From Parvicella tangerina (GTDB taxonomy: Bacteria; Bacteroidota; Bacteroidia; Flavobacteriales_D; Parvicellaceae), in NCBI RefSeq assembly GCF_907165195.1, contig NZ_OU015584.1:3110978-3174977 (forward strand): DNA of 64,000 nt. Reading direction: 5' to 3'. Of this stretch, positions 8,452 through 17,723 are shown piece by piece (position 1 is the first letter of the stretch; each line of letters opens with the position of its first letter). The notes under the pieces are model-generated. The model ran no database searches, was not told where the DNA came from, and saw only the letters and a program-made list of their open reading frames with translations. The position numbers were made by a program, and so were the translations under genes.

Positions 8452-8459
8452 CAAAAGTA
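8452..8459 (-). promoter_or_regulatory. -7 promoter box of the ATP synthase operon
   Basis: TACTTTTG on the minus strand matches TAnnTTTG, 36 nt upstream of the atpB ATG. It probably drives atpBEFHAG independently of the two membrane genes upstream. Confidence 0.55.
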
Positions 8460-8576
8460 TGTATTTCCTTCTTTTACGAAAAAGAAAAATACAATTATCT
8501 TTTTCAACTGTTAATAAAAATAGATAAACCTTTTGTTTTCAGTTATTAAGATAAAAATAATACACACCAATGTTAA

Positions 8577-9023
8577 TTACTCTTCTTCATCATCTTCCTT
8601 GTAAACAATTACATAATCAGGATCCATAGGTACTTTATTCAACACATGTACCAAATAGACTATCTCCACTACAAAAGCAGTTATATACGGAATAAAAAAA
8701 ACTGCATATTCTTCCTTGGAAACTAAACCATCCTTAAGGAAGTAGAATCTAAATCCAAGAACGTACACTAAGAACTTGACTAAACTGAACCCTAGAAAAA
8801 AGAATCCTGCATGCTCTCCTTTTTTCACACTTACCCTAGCAAGGAGAAAAAAAGAAGCTACACTCAACAAAAGCTGAGACAAGTAACTGATAAAAATCAC
8901 TAATTCAGGAACTTCTGAGGCTCCACTCAAAATCAACAAATGCAAAACACAGACAACAACCAAAACCAAGAGCACAGTAACCAAGAACTGACCAATAATC
9001 CGTTTCGAAAACTCAATTTTCAT
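8577..9023 (-). CDS. Small integral membrane protein in the ATP synthase locus
   Basis: The 148-residue protein has four predicted membrane helices (about 10-30, 42-63, 73-93 and 105-127) and an acidic C-terminal tail ending EDDEEE. Its place between an AtpZ-like gene and atpB matches the small DUF6168-type membrane proteins common at this site in Bacteroidota; that family name is from memory. It overlaps the upstream gene by 11 bp, indicating translational coupling. A role in F0 assembly is inferred from context only. Confidence 0.7.
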   Translation of the reverse strand: MKIEFSKRIIGQFLVTVLLVLVVVCVLHLLILSGASEVPELVIFISYLSQLLLSVASFFLLARVSVKKGEHAGFFFLGFSLVKFLVYVLGFRFYFLKDGLVSKEEYAVFFIPYITAFVVEIVYLVHVLNKVPMDPDYVIVYKEDDEEE

Positions 9024-9246
9024 TAGACTTTCTTTTTTCCTCGTCCTTCTTTAATTGTCTCAGTAAGTTGAACAAGGCAAGTGCCACCGACAAAATGGTC
9101 AAAATCATTGTGAACCATTTTTTGTCCGCAGGAAATTGACCATCTAGGTACTTTCCCAGGTACGCCCCCAGAAAGACGGTCACCCCCATCTGAATAGCGA
9201 AGGTACTATACTTAACATAATCTTTAAAGCCTCTTTCGTCACTCAT
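9013..9246 (-). CDS. AtpZ/AtpI family membrane protein
   Basis: The 77-residue protein has two membrane helices: GVTVFLGAYLGKYLDGQF, with the family Gly-x-x-x-Gly-x-x-Asp pattern, and MILTILSVALALFNLLRQL. A charged C-terminus follows. AtpI/AtpZ proteins assist F0 c-ring assembly or magnesium supply for the synthase. It is the first gene of the minus-strand block and is divergent from the PBP1A gene. The start ATG 9246 is well placed. Confidence 0.85.
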   Translation of the reverse strand: MSDERGFKDYVKYSTFAIQMGVTVFLGAYLGKYLDGQFPADKKWFTMILTILSVALALFNLLRQLKKDEEKRKSNEN

Positions 9247-9354
9247 CCTTAGACATATAAATCACAAAGGAAAGAATAATCCATTCATTCAACCAAATAA
9301 TCAACATTTATCAACAGTTACTGAACACGATAAGTGCACTGCTCATTTTTTTTC

Positions 9355-9362
9355 TACATTTG
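9355..9362 (+). promoter_or_regulatory. -7 promoter box of the PBP1A gene
   Basis: TACATTTG is a perfect TAnnTTTG match, 21 nt before the ATG at 9384. It overlaps an in-frame TTG at 9360, so that TTG cannot be the start. Confidence 0.55.
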
Positions 9363-9383
9363 CCCCGTTACAGTTATGGAAGC

Positions 9384-12038
9384 ATGAATACACCTGAGGA
9401 GACCATAAAAGATCACCAACCTAACCAAGCGGAAGAGAAAGCAAAACAACCCAAGAGAAAGTTAAAAAAATGGGTACAGTGGACTATTGTAGTGCTCGTT
9501 TGGATTGCTTGCTTCTCACCTTATTTAGGAATACGAGGAGCATTGATCTGGGCAGAAAGTGACGGTGATTTACCTGGTTTTGATGAGCTTGAAAATCCGA
9601 AAAGTAACCTAGCTTCTGTGGTTTATTCAGAAGACGGCAAAGAACTCGGAAAGTACTTTATAGAAAACCGAACTAATGCCTACTACAATGAATTGTCACC
9701 TTACCTCATTAATGCTTTGATTGCAACAGAAGACGAACGTTTTCATCAGCATTCAGGGGTAGATATGCGAGCAACAGGAAGAGTAATAAAAGGCGTTGTA
9801 ACTGGTGACAATAAAGGTGGGGGAAGTACGATTACCCAGCAACTAGCGAAAATGCTTTTCCCTCGTAAGCAAATGACAAAAATTGAGCTTGTGAAAAGAA
9901 AGTTCAAGGAATGGATCATCGCTACTCGATTAGAGAAGAACTATACGAAAGAGGAAATCATTGCCATGTATTTCAACAAGTTTGATTTCTTAAATAATGC
10001 CGTGGGAATCAACTCGGCTGCGATGGTCTATTTTGGTAAGAAGCCGATTGATCTTGAACTCCATGAAGCAGCTATGTTGGTAGGGATGGCAAAAAACCCT
10101 TCACTTTTCAACCCCTTAAGAGACCCTGACACCACATTGCATCGTAGAGAGGTGGTGCTGGCTCAAATGGAAAAGAACAATTTTATCACTAAAGCGCAAT
10201 ACGACTCTATTCGTATCATGCCACTTGGCTTGAACTATACAAAAGTTGATCACCAAGCAGGTCTTGCTCCCTACTTCAGGGAGTCTTTAAGAGAAGAAGT
10301 TTCCAATCTATTGGACGAAAAAAATCCTGACGGATCTTATAAAATTGCGAAAAGTGATGGCTCACCATACAGCATTTATTCAGATGGTTTGAAGATCTAC
10401 ACTACCATCGATTCGAAAATGCAGGAGTATGCTGAATGGGCGGTACAAGAACACCTTAAACATGAGTTGCAAGAGGATTTCTTCAACAATAACCAGAAAT
10501 GGAAAAACCCTCCCTTCTCCAACGACCTCAATCAAGGACAGATCGATACGATCATGCTTACGGCAATGCATCAATCTCAGATGTACAAAAAATTTACTGG
10601 CCAAGTTTGTGCGTATTGTGAACGACCTAGCAAATGGATTACTAAAGTACAGCTAGACCCTAATGACGCTGACAATGTAATCAAAGATCTTTCGGAGGGT
10701 GAACATCCCACCCATTTCCATTGTGAATATTGTCACCATAATGAACCTATCCGTACTCAAGATAAAATAAACGAGATCTTTAACACGCCAAAACCCATGA
10801 AGATCTTTGATTGGCAATCTGAGAACTATGAGAAAGATACGATCATGACACCGATGGATTCGATTCGATACCACAAAGAAATCCTCAGAGCCGCTATGGT
10901 GTCAATGAATCCTCACAACGGACACATTAAAGCTTGGGTGGGTGGACCCAACTTTCATTACTTCCAATACGATATGGTAATGAAAGGAAGGAGACAGGTA
11001 GGCTCTACATTCAAACCTTTTATCTACGCAACTGCATTAGAGGATGGCGCCATAACTCCCTGTACCATGGTTCCAGACATTCAACATTGCGTTGAAGTAC
11101 CCTATAATAAATACAGAAATAAAATGTGGTGTCCGGGAAATGCTGGTGCAAACTACTCTGGAGAAATGACCCCCATTCCATTTGCACTTGCTGCATCAAT
11201 GAATAACATTACTGCCTATGTAATCGGATTGCAGAGTTCTGATAACGCATCCGCTGAAGGAGCTCTTCCCTACCGAGTTTGGAAGCGAGTAGGCGCTCTT
11301 GGCATTGACACTTCTCAATTTGAACCTGTTCCGGCTATGGCTTTGGGTGTTTTTGACTTAAATGTCTATGAAATGGTTGGAGGAATGTGCGCCTTTGTTA
11401 ACGAAGGAATCTACATCGAGCCAACATTTATCAACAGAATTGAGGATGCTAATGGAAACGTCATTTATGAACCTCATCAACGGATTCAAGAAGTTTGGAG
11501 TAAGGAAACTGCTTACACTATGCTAAGTATGATGAAAAATGTAACTTCAGGCATCTACCACCCAACCGCAAAACGTTCAAATGGGAAGCCATTACTTGGC
11601 GGTACTGCGATTCGTATTAGAGGGAAGCAAACCGAAAGCAGACCTTATGCTGGTCTAAAAATGCCTATTGCTGGTAAAACAGGAACTACTCAAAATCAAT
11701 CTGATGGATGGTTCATGGGGCTAACTCCTGATTTGGTGACAGGTGTATGGGTTGGAGCTGAGGATCGATCTGTTCGATTTAGAAGTTTGCAATTGGGTAT
11801 GGGAACAAACATGGCTCTTCCAATATGGGCCTACTACATGCACAAGGTTTATGAAGACAGCACCTTAGTTATTAGTCAGGAAGATTTTCCCAAGCCGGCA
11901 AGCATCATCAAGGACCCTCTTGATTGTAGCGTTGTTAACATGTCAAACTCTGGAGATATTGAATTTGATGAAAACGGAGGTGATGGTCTTAACATCTGGG
12001 GACAAGAAGATGAAGATGATATCTGGGACACCCCATAA
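9384..12038 (+). CDS. Bifunctional penicillin-binding protein 1A
   Basis: The 884-residue class A PBP polymerises glycan strands and cross-links peptides in the periplasm. A cytoplasmic N-tail is followed by a membrane helix (about 30-52). The glycosyltransferase 51 domain has EDERF at 116-120 and GGSTITQQLAKML. The transpeptidase domain has the SxxK serine at S541 (STFK 541-544) and KTGT at 765-768. Between the domains is an insertion with two CxxC pairs (C409/C412 and C447/C450) next to several His residues, suggesting a metal site. The C-terminus is acidic. It is probably transcribed alone from the -7 box at 9355. Confidence 0.95.
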   Translation: MNTPEETIKDHQPNQAEEKAKQPKRKLKKWVQWTIVVLVWIACFSPYLGIRGALIWAESDGDLPGFDELENPKSNLASVVYSEDGKELGKYFIENRTNAYYNELSPYLINALIATEDERFHQHSGVDMRATGRVIKGVVTGDNKGGGSTITQQLAKMLFPRKQMTKIELVKRKFKEWIIATRLEKNYTKEEIIAMYFNKFDFLNNAVGINSAAMVYFGKKPIDLELHEAAMLVGMAKNPSLFNPLRDPDTTLHRREVVLAQMEKNNFITKAQYDSIRIMPLGLNYTKVDHQAGLAPYFRESLREEVSNLLDEKNPDGSYKIAKSDGSPYSIYSDGLKIYTTIDSKMQEYAEWAVQEHLKHELQEDFFNNNQKWKNPPFSNDLNQGQIDTIMLTAMHQSQMYKKFTGQVCAYCERPSKWITKVQLDPNDADNVIKDLSEGEHPTHFHCEYCHHNEPIRTQDKINEIFNTPKPMKIFDWQSENYEKDTIMTPMDSIRYHKEILRAAMVSMNPHNGHIKAWVGGPNFHYFQYDMVMKGRRQVGSTFKPFIYATALEDGAITPCTMVPDIQHCVEVPYNKYRNKMWCPGNAGANYSGEMTPIPFALAASMNNITAYVIGLQSSDNASAEGALPYRVWKRVGALGIDTSQFEPVPAMALGVFDLNVYEMVGGMCAFVNEGIYIEPTFINRIEDANGNVIYEPHQRIQEVWSKETAYTMLSMMKNVTSGIYHPTAKRSNGKPLLGGTAIRIRGKQTESRPYAGLKMPIAGKTGTTQNQSDGWFMGLTPDLVTGVWVGAEDRSVRFRSLQLGMGTNMALPIWAYYMHKVYEDSTLVISQEDFPKPASIIKDPLDCSVVNMSNSGDIEFDENGGDGLNIWGQEDEDDIWDTP

Positions 12039-12110
12039 AAGATCTTTTTTCTAGTCAATTTTTCGCTTTTGATTCGTATATTCGAGCCATTAACTTCAAA
12101 GGTTGAGAAT

Positions 12111-12809
12111 ATGAATAAAGTAGTCGCAAATGCTTCCGAAGCATGTGAAGGAATAGAGAGTGGAATGACCATTATGTTAGGCGGATTTGGTCTATGCGGA
12201 ATTCCAGAGAACAGCATTTCAGAACTCGTAAAAAAAGAAATTAAAGATCTCACTTGCATTTCAAATAACGCTGGGGTTGATGATTTTGGACTTGGACTTT
12301 TACTACAAGGAAAACAAATCAAGAAAATGATCTCTTCTTATGTTGGTGAAAATGACGAATTTGAAAGACAAATGTTAAGTGGCGAACTTGATGTAGAACT
12401 TACTCCGCAGGGAACACTAGCAGAAAAATGTAGAGCTGCTCAAGCAGGTATCCCTGCATTTTATACTCCGGCCGGTTACGGAACTGAGGTTGCAGAAGGA
12501 AAAGAAACCAGAGAGTTCAATGGTAAAATGTATGTCATGGAGAAAGCTTTTGAGGCGGACTTCGCTATCGTTAAGGCCTGGAAAGGAGATCATGCTGGTA
12601 ATTTGATTTTTAAAGGAACCGCGAGAAACTTTAATCCAAATATGTGTGGAGCAGGTAAAATTACTATCGCAGAAGTTGAAGAGTTAGTTCCATTAGGAGA
12701 GTTGGATCCAAATGAAATCCATATTCCTGGGATTTTTGTTCAGCGTATCTTTAAAGGAACAAACTACGAAAAGCGAATTGAACAAAGAACAACAAGACCA
12801 AGGTCTTGA
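12111..12809 (+). CDS. scoA: 3-oxoacid CoA-transferase subunit A
   Basis: The 232-residue alpha subunit belongs to a class I CoA-transferase that moves CoA from succinyl-CoA to acetoacetate or a similar 3-oxoacid. It has the family glycine-rich segment [12 protein letters not shown] at the N-terminus and FTPAGYGT-type and [10 protein letters not shown] segments further on. I chose ATG 12111 (MNKVV); upstream in-frame codons lie in the promoter zone, where a TATATTCG near-box occurs. The partner scoB is 420 bp away, separated by a four-helix-bundle gene. Confidence 0.93.
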   Translation: MNKVVANASEACEGIESGMTIMLGGFGLCGIPENSISELVKKEIKDLTCISNNAGVDDFGLGLLLQGKQIKKMISSYVGENDEFERQMLSGELDVELTPQGTLAEKCRAAQAGIPAFYTPAGYGTEVAEGKETREFNGKMYVMEKAFEADFAIVKAWKGDHAGNLIFKGTARNFNPNMCGAGKITIAEVEELVPLGELDPNEIHIPGIFVQRIFKGTNYEKRIEQRTTRPRS

Positions 12810-12828
12810 TTTAACTAATGTAAAAATG

Positions 12829-13202
12829 AATCAATGCGCCAACTATGATCAAACCCGGAAATCCAGTTGTAGATAAGAGCATTGAATTTTCATTATTGAT
12901 CATTAGATACTGTGATACATTGAATAGTAAAAATAAAAAAGTTATTGCAAACCAATTGTTAAGGAGTGGAACATCAATTGGAGCTAATGTTTCTGAAGCT
13001 CAAAATGCAGAAAGCAAATCCGATTTCATTCATAAAATTAAAATTGCAGCAAAAGAACTAGAAGAAACAAAGTATTGGCTCACACTATGTAAACAAGCAG
13101 ATTCATATCCGTTTGATCACGAGTTGGAAGCAGGTATCAAAGAACTTGGTTTAATCATCTACAAAATACTAAGCTCGAGTAAAAGAAATTGATACATTGA
13201 TT
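12829..13202 (+). repeat. Short inverted repeat flanking the four-helix-bundle gene
   Basis: AATCAATG at 12829-12836 and its reverse complement CATTGATT at 13195-13202 bracket the gene. The flanks are low-complexity (ATTGATACATTGATTAATT), like small intergenic hairpin elements elsewhere in the window. An 8-bp match in AT-rich DNA may be chance. Confidence 0.3.
12845..13192 (+). CDS. Four helix bundle protein (S23/23S rRNA intervening-sequence family)
   Basis: The 115-residue, all-helical protein has the hallmarks of the IVS/S23 family: LLIRYCDTLNSKNKKVIANQLLRSGTSIGANVSEAQ, then DFIHKIKIAAKELEETKYWL. These small proteins form pentameric bundles that bind nucleic acid; they are found in 23S rRNA intervening sequences and scattered through Bacteroidota genomes. 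They are structurally related to Avd, the accessory protein of diversity-generating retroelements. It is inserted in the same orientation between scoA and scoB, with AT-rich flanks sharing an 8-bp inverted repeat. The function is unknown. Confidence 0.88.
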   Translation: MIKPGNPVVDKSIEFSLLIIRYCDTLNSKNKKVIANQLLRSGTSIGANVSEAQNAESKSDFIHKIKIAAKELEETKYWLTLCKQADSYPFDHELEAGIKELGLIIYKILSSSKRN

Positions 13203-13231
13203 AATTATTAAATCGATAAATTTTAACAGAT

Positions 13232-13888
13232 ATGTTAACAAAAAATCAAATTGCGCAAAGAATAGCAAAAGAGTTGGAAGATGGTTGGTATGTTAACCTA
13301 GGAATAGGAATTCCTACGCTCGTAGCAAACTACATTCCCGAAGGAATTGAAGTGGAATTTCAGAGTGAGAATGGAATCCTTGGGATGGGCCCCTTTCCTT
13401 ATGAAGGAGAGGAAGATGCAGACTTGATCAATGCTGGTAAACAAACGATTACTGCAATGCCTGGTGCTGCCTACTTCGATTCTGCTATGAGCTTTGCTAT
13501 GATTAGAGGTCAACACGTCCAACTCACCGTTTTAGGTGCAATGGAGGTTTCTGAAAACGGTGATATCGCCAACTGGAAAATACCTGGGAAGATGGTCAAA
13601 GGAATGGGAGGAGCCATGGACTTGGTTGCTTCAGCTGACAATATTATTGTAGCGATGATGCACACCAACAAAAGAGGCGACAGTAAGATCCTCAAAGAAT
13701 GTTCACTTCCACTTACTGGAGTAAACTGCGTAAAGAAAATTGTGACCAACCTCTGTGTAATGGAAGTGCTTCCTCAGGGAGGTTTAAAACTATTGGAAAG
13801 AGCTCCTGGCGTATCGGTGGAAGAGATTAAAGCAGCTACAGAGGCTCAACTTATCGTAGAGGGAGATATCCCAGAGATGAAGTTCTAA
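13232..13888 (+). CDS. scoB: 3-oxoacid CoA-transferase subunit B
   Basis: The 218-residue beta subunit carries the catalytic Glu46 in SENGILG, which forms the CoA thioester intermediate, and the GIGIPTLVANYIP N-terminal loop. With subunit A it activates acetoacetate or related 3-oxoacids in ketone-body or branched-chain degradation. It has its own short leader after the four-helix-bundle gene. Its last 4 bp overlap the convergent DUF1573 gene. Confidence 0.94.
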   Translation: MLTKNQIAQRIAKELEDGWYVNLGIGIPTLVANYIPEGIEVEFQSENGILGMGPFPYEGEEDADLINAGKQTITAMPGAAYFDSAMSFAMIRGQHVQLTVLGAMEVSENGDIANWKIPGKMVKGMGGAMDLVASADNIIVAMMHTNKRGDSKILKECSLPLTGVNCVKKIVTNLCVMEVLPQGGLKLLERAPGVSVEEIKAATEAQLIVEGDIPEMKF

Positions 13889-14259
13889 TCTTTTTTTGGG
13901 AGAATAACTCCTTTGACTCTTACCACAACAATAGGAGTTATGGGGTCATTGCTTGACATTGTCATTGTCTTGTTCATGGGACCAACTCTTTTTGAGTCAT
14001 ACTTGTACTTAACATAAGTCGTGTCTCCAGGCAATACGGGTTCTTTATCCCAACTAGGCACATCGCATCCACATGATGTTTTTACGTTGGTAAATATTAA
14101 AGGCTGGTCGCCAATATTCACAACCATGAATTCATGCTCACATTGATCTCCCTGCATGAGGGTATCGAAATCATGAAGCATTTCAGGAACATGGATCTTT
14201 GCTTGAGCAAACAACTCTGTAGTGAATCCAACAATTAACATAAGTAAAAGAGTTTTCAT
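13885..14259 (-). CDS. DUF1573 domain-containing secreted protein
   Basis: The 124-residue protein has an N-terminal signal peptide ([19 protein letters not shown]), cleaved near residue 20. A single DUF1573 Ig-like/ASPM-SPD-2-Hydin type domain follows, with [34 protein letters not shown] and [16 protein letters not shown]1573 proteins are abundant in Bacteroidota periplasm and the cell surface; their function is not established. It is a single gene, convergent with scoB. Confidence 0.85.
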   Translation of the reverse strand: MKTLLLMLIVGFTTELFAQAKIHVPEMLHDFDTLMQGDQCEHEFMVVNIGDQPLIFTNVKTSCGCDVPSWDKEPVLPGDTTYVKYKYDSKRVGPMNKTMTMSSNDPITPIVVVRVKGVILPKKD

Positions 14260-14385
14260 CGTAATTATGGTTTTAAATTACTTACTAATTTAGTTCTACT
14301 CGGATTAAGCAAACTCCTTATTAACGCCTGTATAACATCAATTAGGAATTCATTAACAAATCGGACGCAATTAGATAAAGTGAGC

Positions 14386-14393
14386 TATCTTTG
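14386..14393 (+). promoter_or_regulatory. -7 promoter box of menG, adjacent to the start codon
   Basis: TATCTTTG is a perfect TAnnTTTG match and ends 4 nt before the ATG at 14398. A start 4-8 nt downstream of the box would put the mRNA 5' end at or inside the start codon. Confidence 0.55.
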
Positions 14394-14397
14394 CAGC

Positions 14398-15123
14398 ATG
14401 GCAGAAGTAAAACCTTATAAAGATTCAGAGAAAGGTAAGAAAGAACAGGTAGCAGATATGTTTGATAATATATCGCACAAGTATGACTTCCTGAATCATT
14501 TGCTTTCAATGGGAATTGATAAGCTTTGGAGAAAGAGAGCTATTCGTATTATATCCAAAAATGACCCAAAAGAAATTCTAGACATTGCCACTGGAACTGG
14601 TGACTTTGCCATAGAATCACTTCGGTTAAATCCAACGGCAATAACTGGTGTCGACATCTCCAACGGTATGCTGGAAAAAGGGAAAGACAAAATCATTAAA
14701 AAAGGTTATGACAAAGTCATTACCCTGCAGTATGGTGATTCTGAAGATCTACCTTTTGAGGATGAGTCTTTTGATGCAATTACAGTTGGTTTTGGCGTTA
14801 GGAACTTTGAAAACCTCGAGAAAGGTTTAGGAGAAATGTACCGCGTATTGAGACCCAATGGCATTGCTGCGATTCTTGAATTCTCTAAGCCAAAGAAGTT
14901 TCCTGTAAAGCAAAGTTTCAACTTTTATTCAAAACATATTCTACCGAAAGTTGGAAATGCAATATCTAAAGATTCTTCGGCTTACACGTATTTACCCGAG
15001 TCGGTAGATGCGTTCCCTGAAGGTCAGGATTTCCTGGACATCTTATCAAAAGTAGGCTATATCAATCTAGCTAAAAGAGAAGTTTCTGGAGGAATTGCCA
15101 CAATCTATACAGGTCAAAAATAA
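14398..15123 (+). CDS. menG: Demethylmenaquinone methyltransferase (UbiE/MenG)
   Basis: The 241-residue SAM-dependent methyltransferase performs the last step of menaquinone synthesis. Motif I is [10 protein letters not shown] at 61-70. The family-specific [21 protein letters not shown] segment is at 21-41, and the [14 protein letters not shown] region follows. The upstream GTG at 14380 is excluded because a -7 box lies between it and ATG 14398. The gene overlaps the convergent DUF2279 gene by 10 bp. Menaquinone is the usual quinone of Bacteroidota. Confidence 0.95.
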   Translation: MAEVKPYKDSEKGKKEQVADMFDNISHKYDFLNHLLSMGIDKLWRKRAIRIISKNDPKEILDIATGTGDFAIESLRLNPTAITGVDISNGMLEKGKDKIIKKGYDKVITLQYGDSEDLPFEDESFDAITVGFGVRNFENLEKGLGEMYRVLRPNGIAAILEFSKPKKFPVKQSFNFYSKHILPKVGNAISKDSSAYTYLPESVDAFPEGQDFLDILSKVGYINLAKREVSGGIATIYTGQK

Positions 15124-16025
15124 AGCCAGTAGAATCGAGTTGCTCCGTTACCCAACTCAATTGTGGGCGCTGGAAATTTGATCCAACCAAATGAGCCGAA
15201 AATAGCTTTGAAGACCTTTCGCTTCCACTCTACTTTTGTCAGATCCACATCTATTGATAAATACCACTGTCTGTAAGGACTGAGAGCACCACACAAGTCT
15301 GGGTTAGTTATACAAAAATCCGCATCTGGAGAACCAGCTATCATTTCTTCCACTCCGTAACCCGCAGCCAAATTCAGCCAACCCGGAAAATTATCCACTT
15401 CGCGGAAAAACATTGATTTTAAGTTCATACTAAGCCAGTAAGTTTGACCGTTATAATCCTTTAACATTCTCTCTAACCTAGATGCCCCCAGCACATTTGG
15501 GCGATAAGAAGCATACGTTGTCATATGCGCACTTACTTTCATTTTGAATCGTTGCTCACCCCAGAGTAATTCCTGACCACCTACTAAAACCGTTCCCGAC
15601 ACATTGGCCAACATGTCTCCCCAGCTGAACCCCCAATGAGCAGAGGTACCATCTAGAATTTCTACTCCTGTCAAATACACTAGTCCAAGTGTGCTCCCAA
15701 ACAAAACTGATCTCTTCTGATCCACTCCACTCCACTTCATCATTTCATTTCCAGCCAAACCAATATAATAACTGGTCATGGCGTGACCTACTTTATCCAT
15801 TTGTAACCATTCCCGATTATCATTGAATGAATGCAAAGGCGAACGCGGGTAGTTCTTATACCAGACTTCATTTAGTAAAACAATGGAAGTTGACGCCCCT
15901 ACCCCCTCTGTTATCCAAACCCAGTTTCTTCGCGTTTTATTGAGGGTGTCAGCGTAGTCGAATAATCCCTGTCCATTTCCTTTTAGAAAGACAGCTAACA
16001 GCAATATGAGCAAAGGTAAGCGCAT
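15114..16025 (-). CDS. DUF2279 (YfiM-like) secreted or outer-membrane protein
   Basis: The 303-residue protein has a signal peptide ([19 protein letters not shown]). It has the YfiM/DUF2279 hallmarks: [46 protein letters not shown] and [12 protein letters not shown]. The His and Asp residues of these motifs are conserved, but the function is unknown. The predicted last residues (ATRFYWLYF) suit an outer-membrane strand. I chose ATG 16025 over in-frame TTG/GTG just upstream. It lies 11 bp after the EamA gene and is probably in one operon with it. Confidence 0.78.
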   Translation of the reverse strand: MRLPLLILLLAVFLKGNGQGLFDYADTLNKTRRNWVWITEGVGASTSIVLLNEVWYKNYPRSPLHSFNDNREWLQMDKVGHAMTSYYIGLAGNEMMKWSGVDQKRSVLFGSTLGLVYLTGVEILDGTSAHWGFSWGDMLANVSGTVLVGGQELLWGEQRFKMKVSAHMTTYASYRPNVLGASRLERMLKDYNGQTYWLSMNLKSMFFREVDNFPGWLNLAAGYGVEEMIAGSPDADFCITNPDLCGALSPYRQWYLSIDVDLTKVEWKRKVFKAIFGSFGWIKFPAPTIELGNGATRFYWLYF

Positions 16026-16036
16026 CACCAAAACTA

Positions 16037-16954
16037 CTAATTATCGAGGATATCTTCATTTAAGACTTCATTGACTACTTTCTTTTTGATAGGAACACTA
16101 ACCAAAAATACTCCTAAAAAGATCATAAGTCCATAGACAACAACAAATGGTTCAAGTTCTTCTGAGCCTGTGATCACAGCAATCAAAGTTGCCAAAATAG
16201 GCTGAACATAGATATATGCACTAACTATTGTTGGACTTACTTTTCCTAAGCTGTAAACAGTCAATAAATAGGTAAAAAAAGTAGTAGCCAAGACAATAAA
16301 GCCAATTCTCCAATACTCCGAAAAACTCATTTCCCAATTAATACTCCCCCATTGAGCCAGTCCGAATGGCAGGACGATCAATAACCCAAAAGTAAATGAC
16401 CAACGGATTACAGTTATGGGGTTATACTTTTTCATTAAAGGTTTAACCAGCACCAAGTAAACTCCATAAGATGACGCATTCAGTAATATCATCAAATCTC
16501 CGTAACCCGAAAAACCTCCTAAAGCCCCCATCCTTGATACAATCAAGAGTATTGCTCCAGTCATCCCTATACCCACTCCTACTACTTTTTGAAGCACCAT
16601 TTTTTCTCCAAGAAATAATCGGGATAGGATTAAAACGATAAGCGGTGTAGCCACCATAATCACTGAAGCATTGATCGCATAGGTATTGGACAAGCCTTCA
16701 AAAAACATCAATTGATTCGCAGCTACCCCAAACAATCCACAAAGCATAAGTATTGGCCAATCCGCTCCTTTTATTTTTTCCTTTTTAGAGAAAAAAATTA
16801 ACAGCCAGAATAACAATGTTGCTCCAAGAACTCTGATCAAGATAAAAGAGAAAGGAGGAAGAAAGGTGGGCATCACATGTTTAGAATACCCATAGCTTAA
16901 TGCGTAGATTACATTAACAATCAATAAAGCCAAATGAGCTTTTAGATTACCCAT
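16037..16954 (-). CDS. DMT/EamA family transporter
   Basis: The 305-residue protein has about ten predicted membrane helices in two EamA repeats, with the repeat ends LLGATLLFWLLIFF-like and VSAYIYVQPILATLIAV. EamA proteins of the drug/metabolite transporter superfamily export small molecules; the substrate cannot be told. It overlaps the upstream ArsC/Spx-like gene by 8 bp, so the two are co-translated. Confidence 0.9.
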   Translation of the reverse strand: MGNLKAHLALLIVNVIYALSYGYSKHVMPTFLPPFSFILIRVLGATLLFWLLIFFSKKEKIKGADWPILMLCGLFGVAANQLMFFEGLSNTYAINASVIMVATPLIVLILSRLFLGEKMVLQKVVGVGIGMTGAILLIVSRMGALGGFSGYGDLMILLNASSYGVYLVLVKPLMKKYNPITVIRWSFTFGLLIVLPFGLAQWGSINWEMSFSEYWRIGFIVLATTFFTYLLTVYSLGKVSPTIVSAYIYVQPILATLIAVITGSEELEPFVVVYGLMIFLGVFLVSVPIKKKVVNEVLNEDILDN

Positions 16955-17312
16955 CTATTCCAAGACTAGCTTTAACTTCAGCAATTGTATTTTTACTGTT
17001 TCCAACGAATACTTTATCATCAACAAAAATCACAGGACGTTTAAGAAAAGTATATTCCTCAAGGATTAATGGTTTATAATCTTCATCTTTTGACACTTTT
17101 TCTTTTATCCCCATTGACTTATACTTCATTGCTCTTTTCGAAAAAACAGCCTCATAGGATCCATAGACCGCTTTCAGCTGATCCAACGTCTTTTCATCAA
17201 TGTTATTCTCTTTAATATTTTGAACCTCCCAAGATTCATCAACTCCAATCTCATTACTGATTCGTGTGCATGTACTACATGAGTTTAACAGAAGTATTTT
17301 TTTAGTTGCCAT
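16947..17312 (-). CDS. ArsC/Spx-like thioredoxin-fold protein
   Basis: The 121-residue protein of the ArsC/Spx family has a CxxC motif (C12, C15; NSCSTCTR) at the start of the thioredoxin-like fold. Conserved FLKRPVIFVDDKVFVGN lies near the end, a version of the family's RP(v) loop. The CxxC resembles Spx-type redox-sensing regulators and some arsenate reductases. No ars genes are nearby, so arsenate reduction is not indicated. The function is unresolved. Confidence 0.75.
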   Translation of the reverse strand: MATKKILLLNSCSTCTRISNEIGVDESWEVQNIKENNIDEKTLDQLKAVYGSYEAVFSKRAMKYKSMGIKEKVSKDEDYKPLILEEYTFLKRPVIFVDDKVFVGNSKNTIAEVKASLGIDG

Positions 17313-17335
17313 GGTATCATATTACGTTAAACAAA

Positions 17336-17362
17336 AAACCCTGACGATATCGGTCAGGGTTT
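17336..17362 (-). terminator. Terminator after the DUF2795 gene
   Basis: On the minus strand AAACCCTGAC and GTCAGGGTTT form a 10-bp stem with a 7-nt loop followed by TTT. It lies 20 bp after the stop at 17382. Confidence 0.82.
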
Positions 17363-17381
17363 AATTTTAAATCTTTTCCAG

Positions 17382-17603
17382 TTAATATTCATCCTCATTA
17401 AAGAAGAAGTCTTCCTTAGAAGGGTAATCTGGCCATATTTCTTCTATTGTCTCGTACACTTCCTCCTCATCTTCAATTGCCTGAAGATTCTCTACCACCT
17501 CCAAAGGAGCACCTGTACGCATCGCAAAGTCGATCAACTCTTCTTTAGATGCAGGCCATGGAGCATCCTCCAAATATGACGCTAATTCTAATGTCCAATA
17601 CAT
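17382..17603 (-). CDS. DUF2795 domain-containing small protein
   Basis: The 73-residue acidic protein has the DUF2795 pattern: YLEDAPWPASKEELIDFAMRTGAP, then ENLQAIEDEEEVYETIEEIWPDYP. The family is widespread in Bacteroidota as a short cytosolic protein of unknown function. It is monocistronic, with a good promoter (TTG-N19-TACTTTTG) and a terminator. Confidence 0.88.
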   Translation of the reverse strand: MYWTLELASYLEDAPWPASKEELIDFAMRTGAPLEVVENLQAIEDEEEVYETIEEIWPDYPSKEDFFFNEDEY

Positions 17604-17634
17604 AGTCTATTGTTTAGTTGTTTGTAATCGAACG

Positions 17635-17664
17635 CAAAAGTAATTTTTTAGTTACACGAAACAA
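17635..17664 (-). promoter_or_regulatory. Promoter of the DUF2795 gene
   Basis: On the minus strand, TTG at 17664-17662 and TACTTTTG at 17642-17635 are separated by 19 nt, matching both elements of the Bacteroidota sigma-A promoter. The ATG is 31 nt downstream. Confidence 0.7.
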
Positions 17665-17723
17665 CTTTTCAATTCAAAATAGTTATTAACTCACAAAAAC
17701 CTGACAATCAGTAATATAAAAAA

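Noticed and set aside
8416-8454. N-terminal extension of atpB from an in-frame TTG at 8454.
   Set aside because: The TTG overlaps the -7 box, and the added residues (LKQRLKRR) would spoil the signal peptide.
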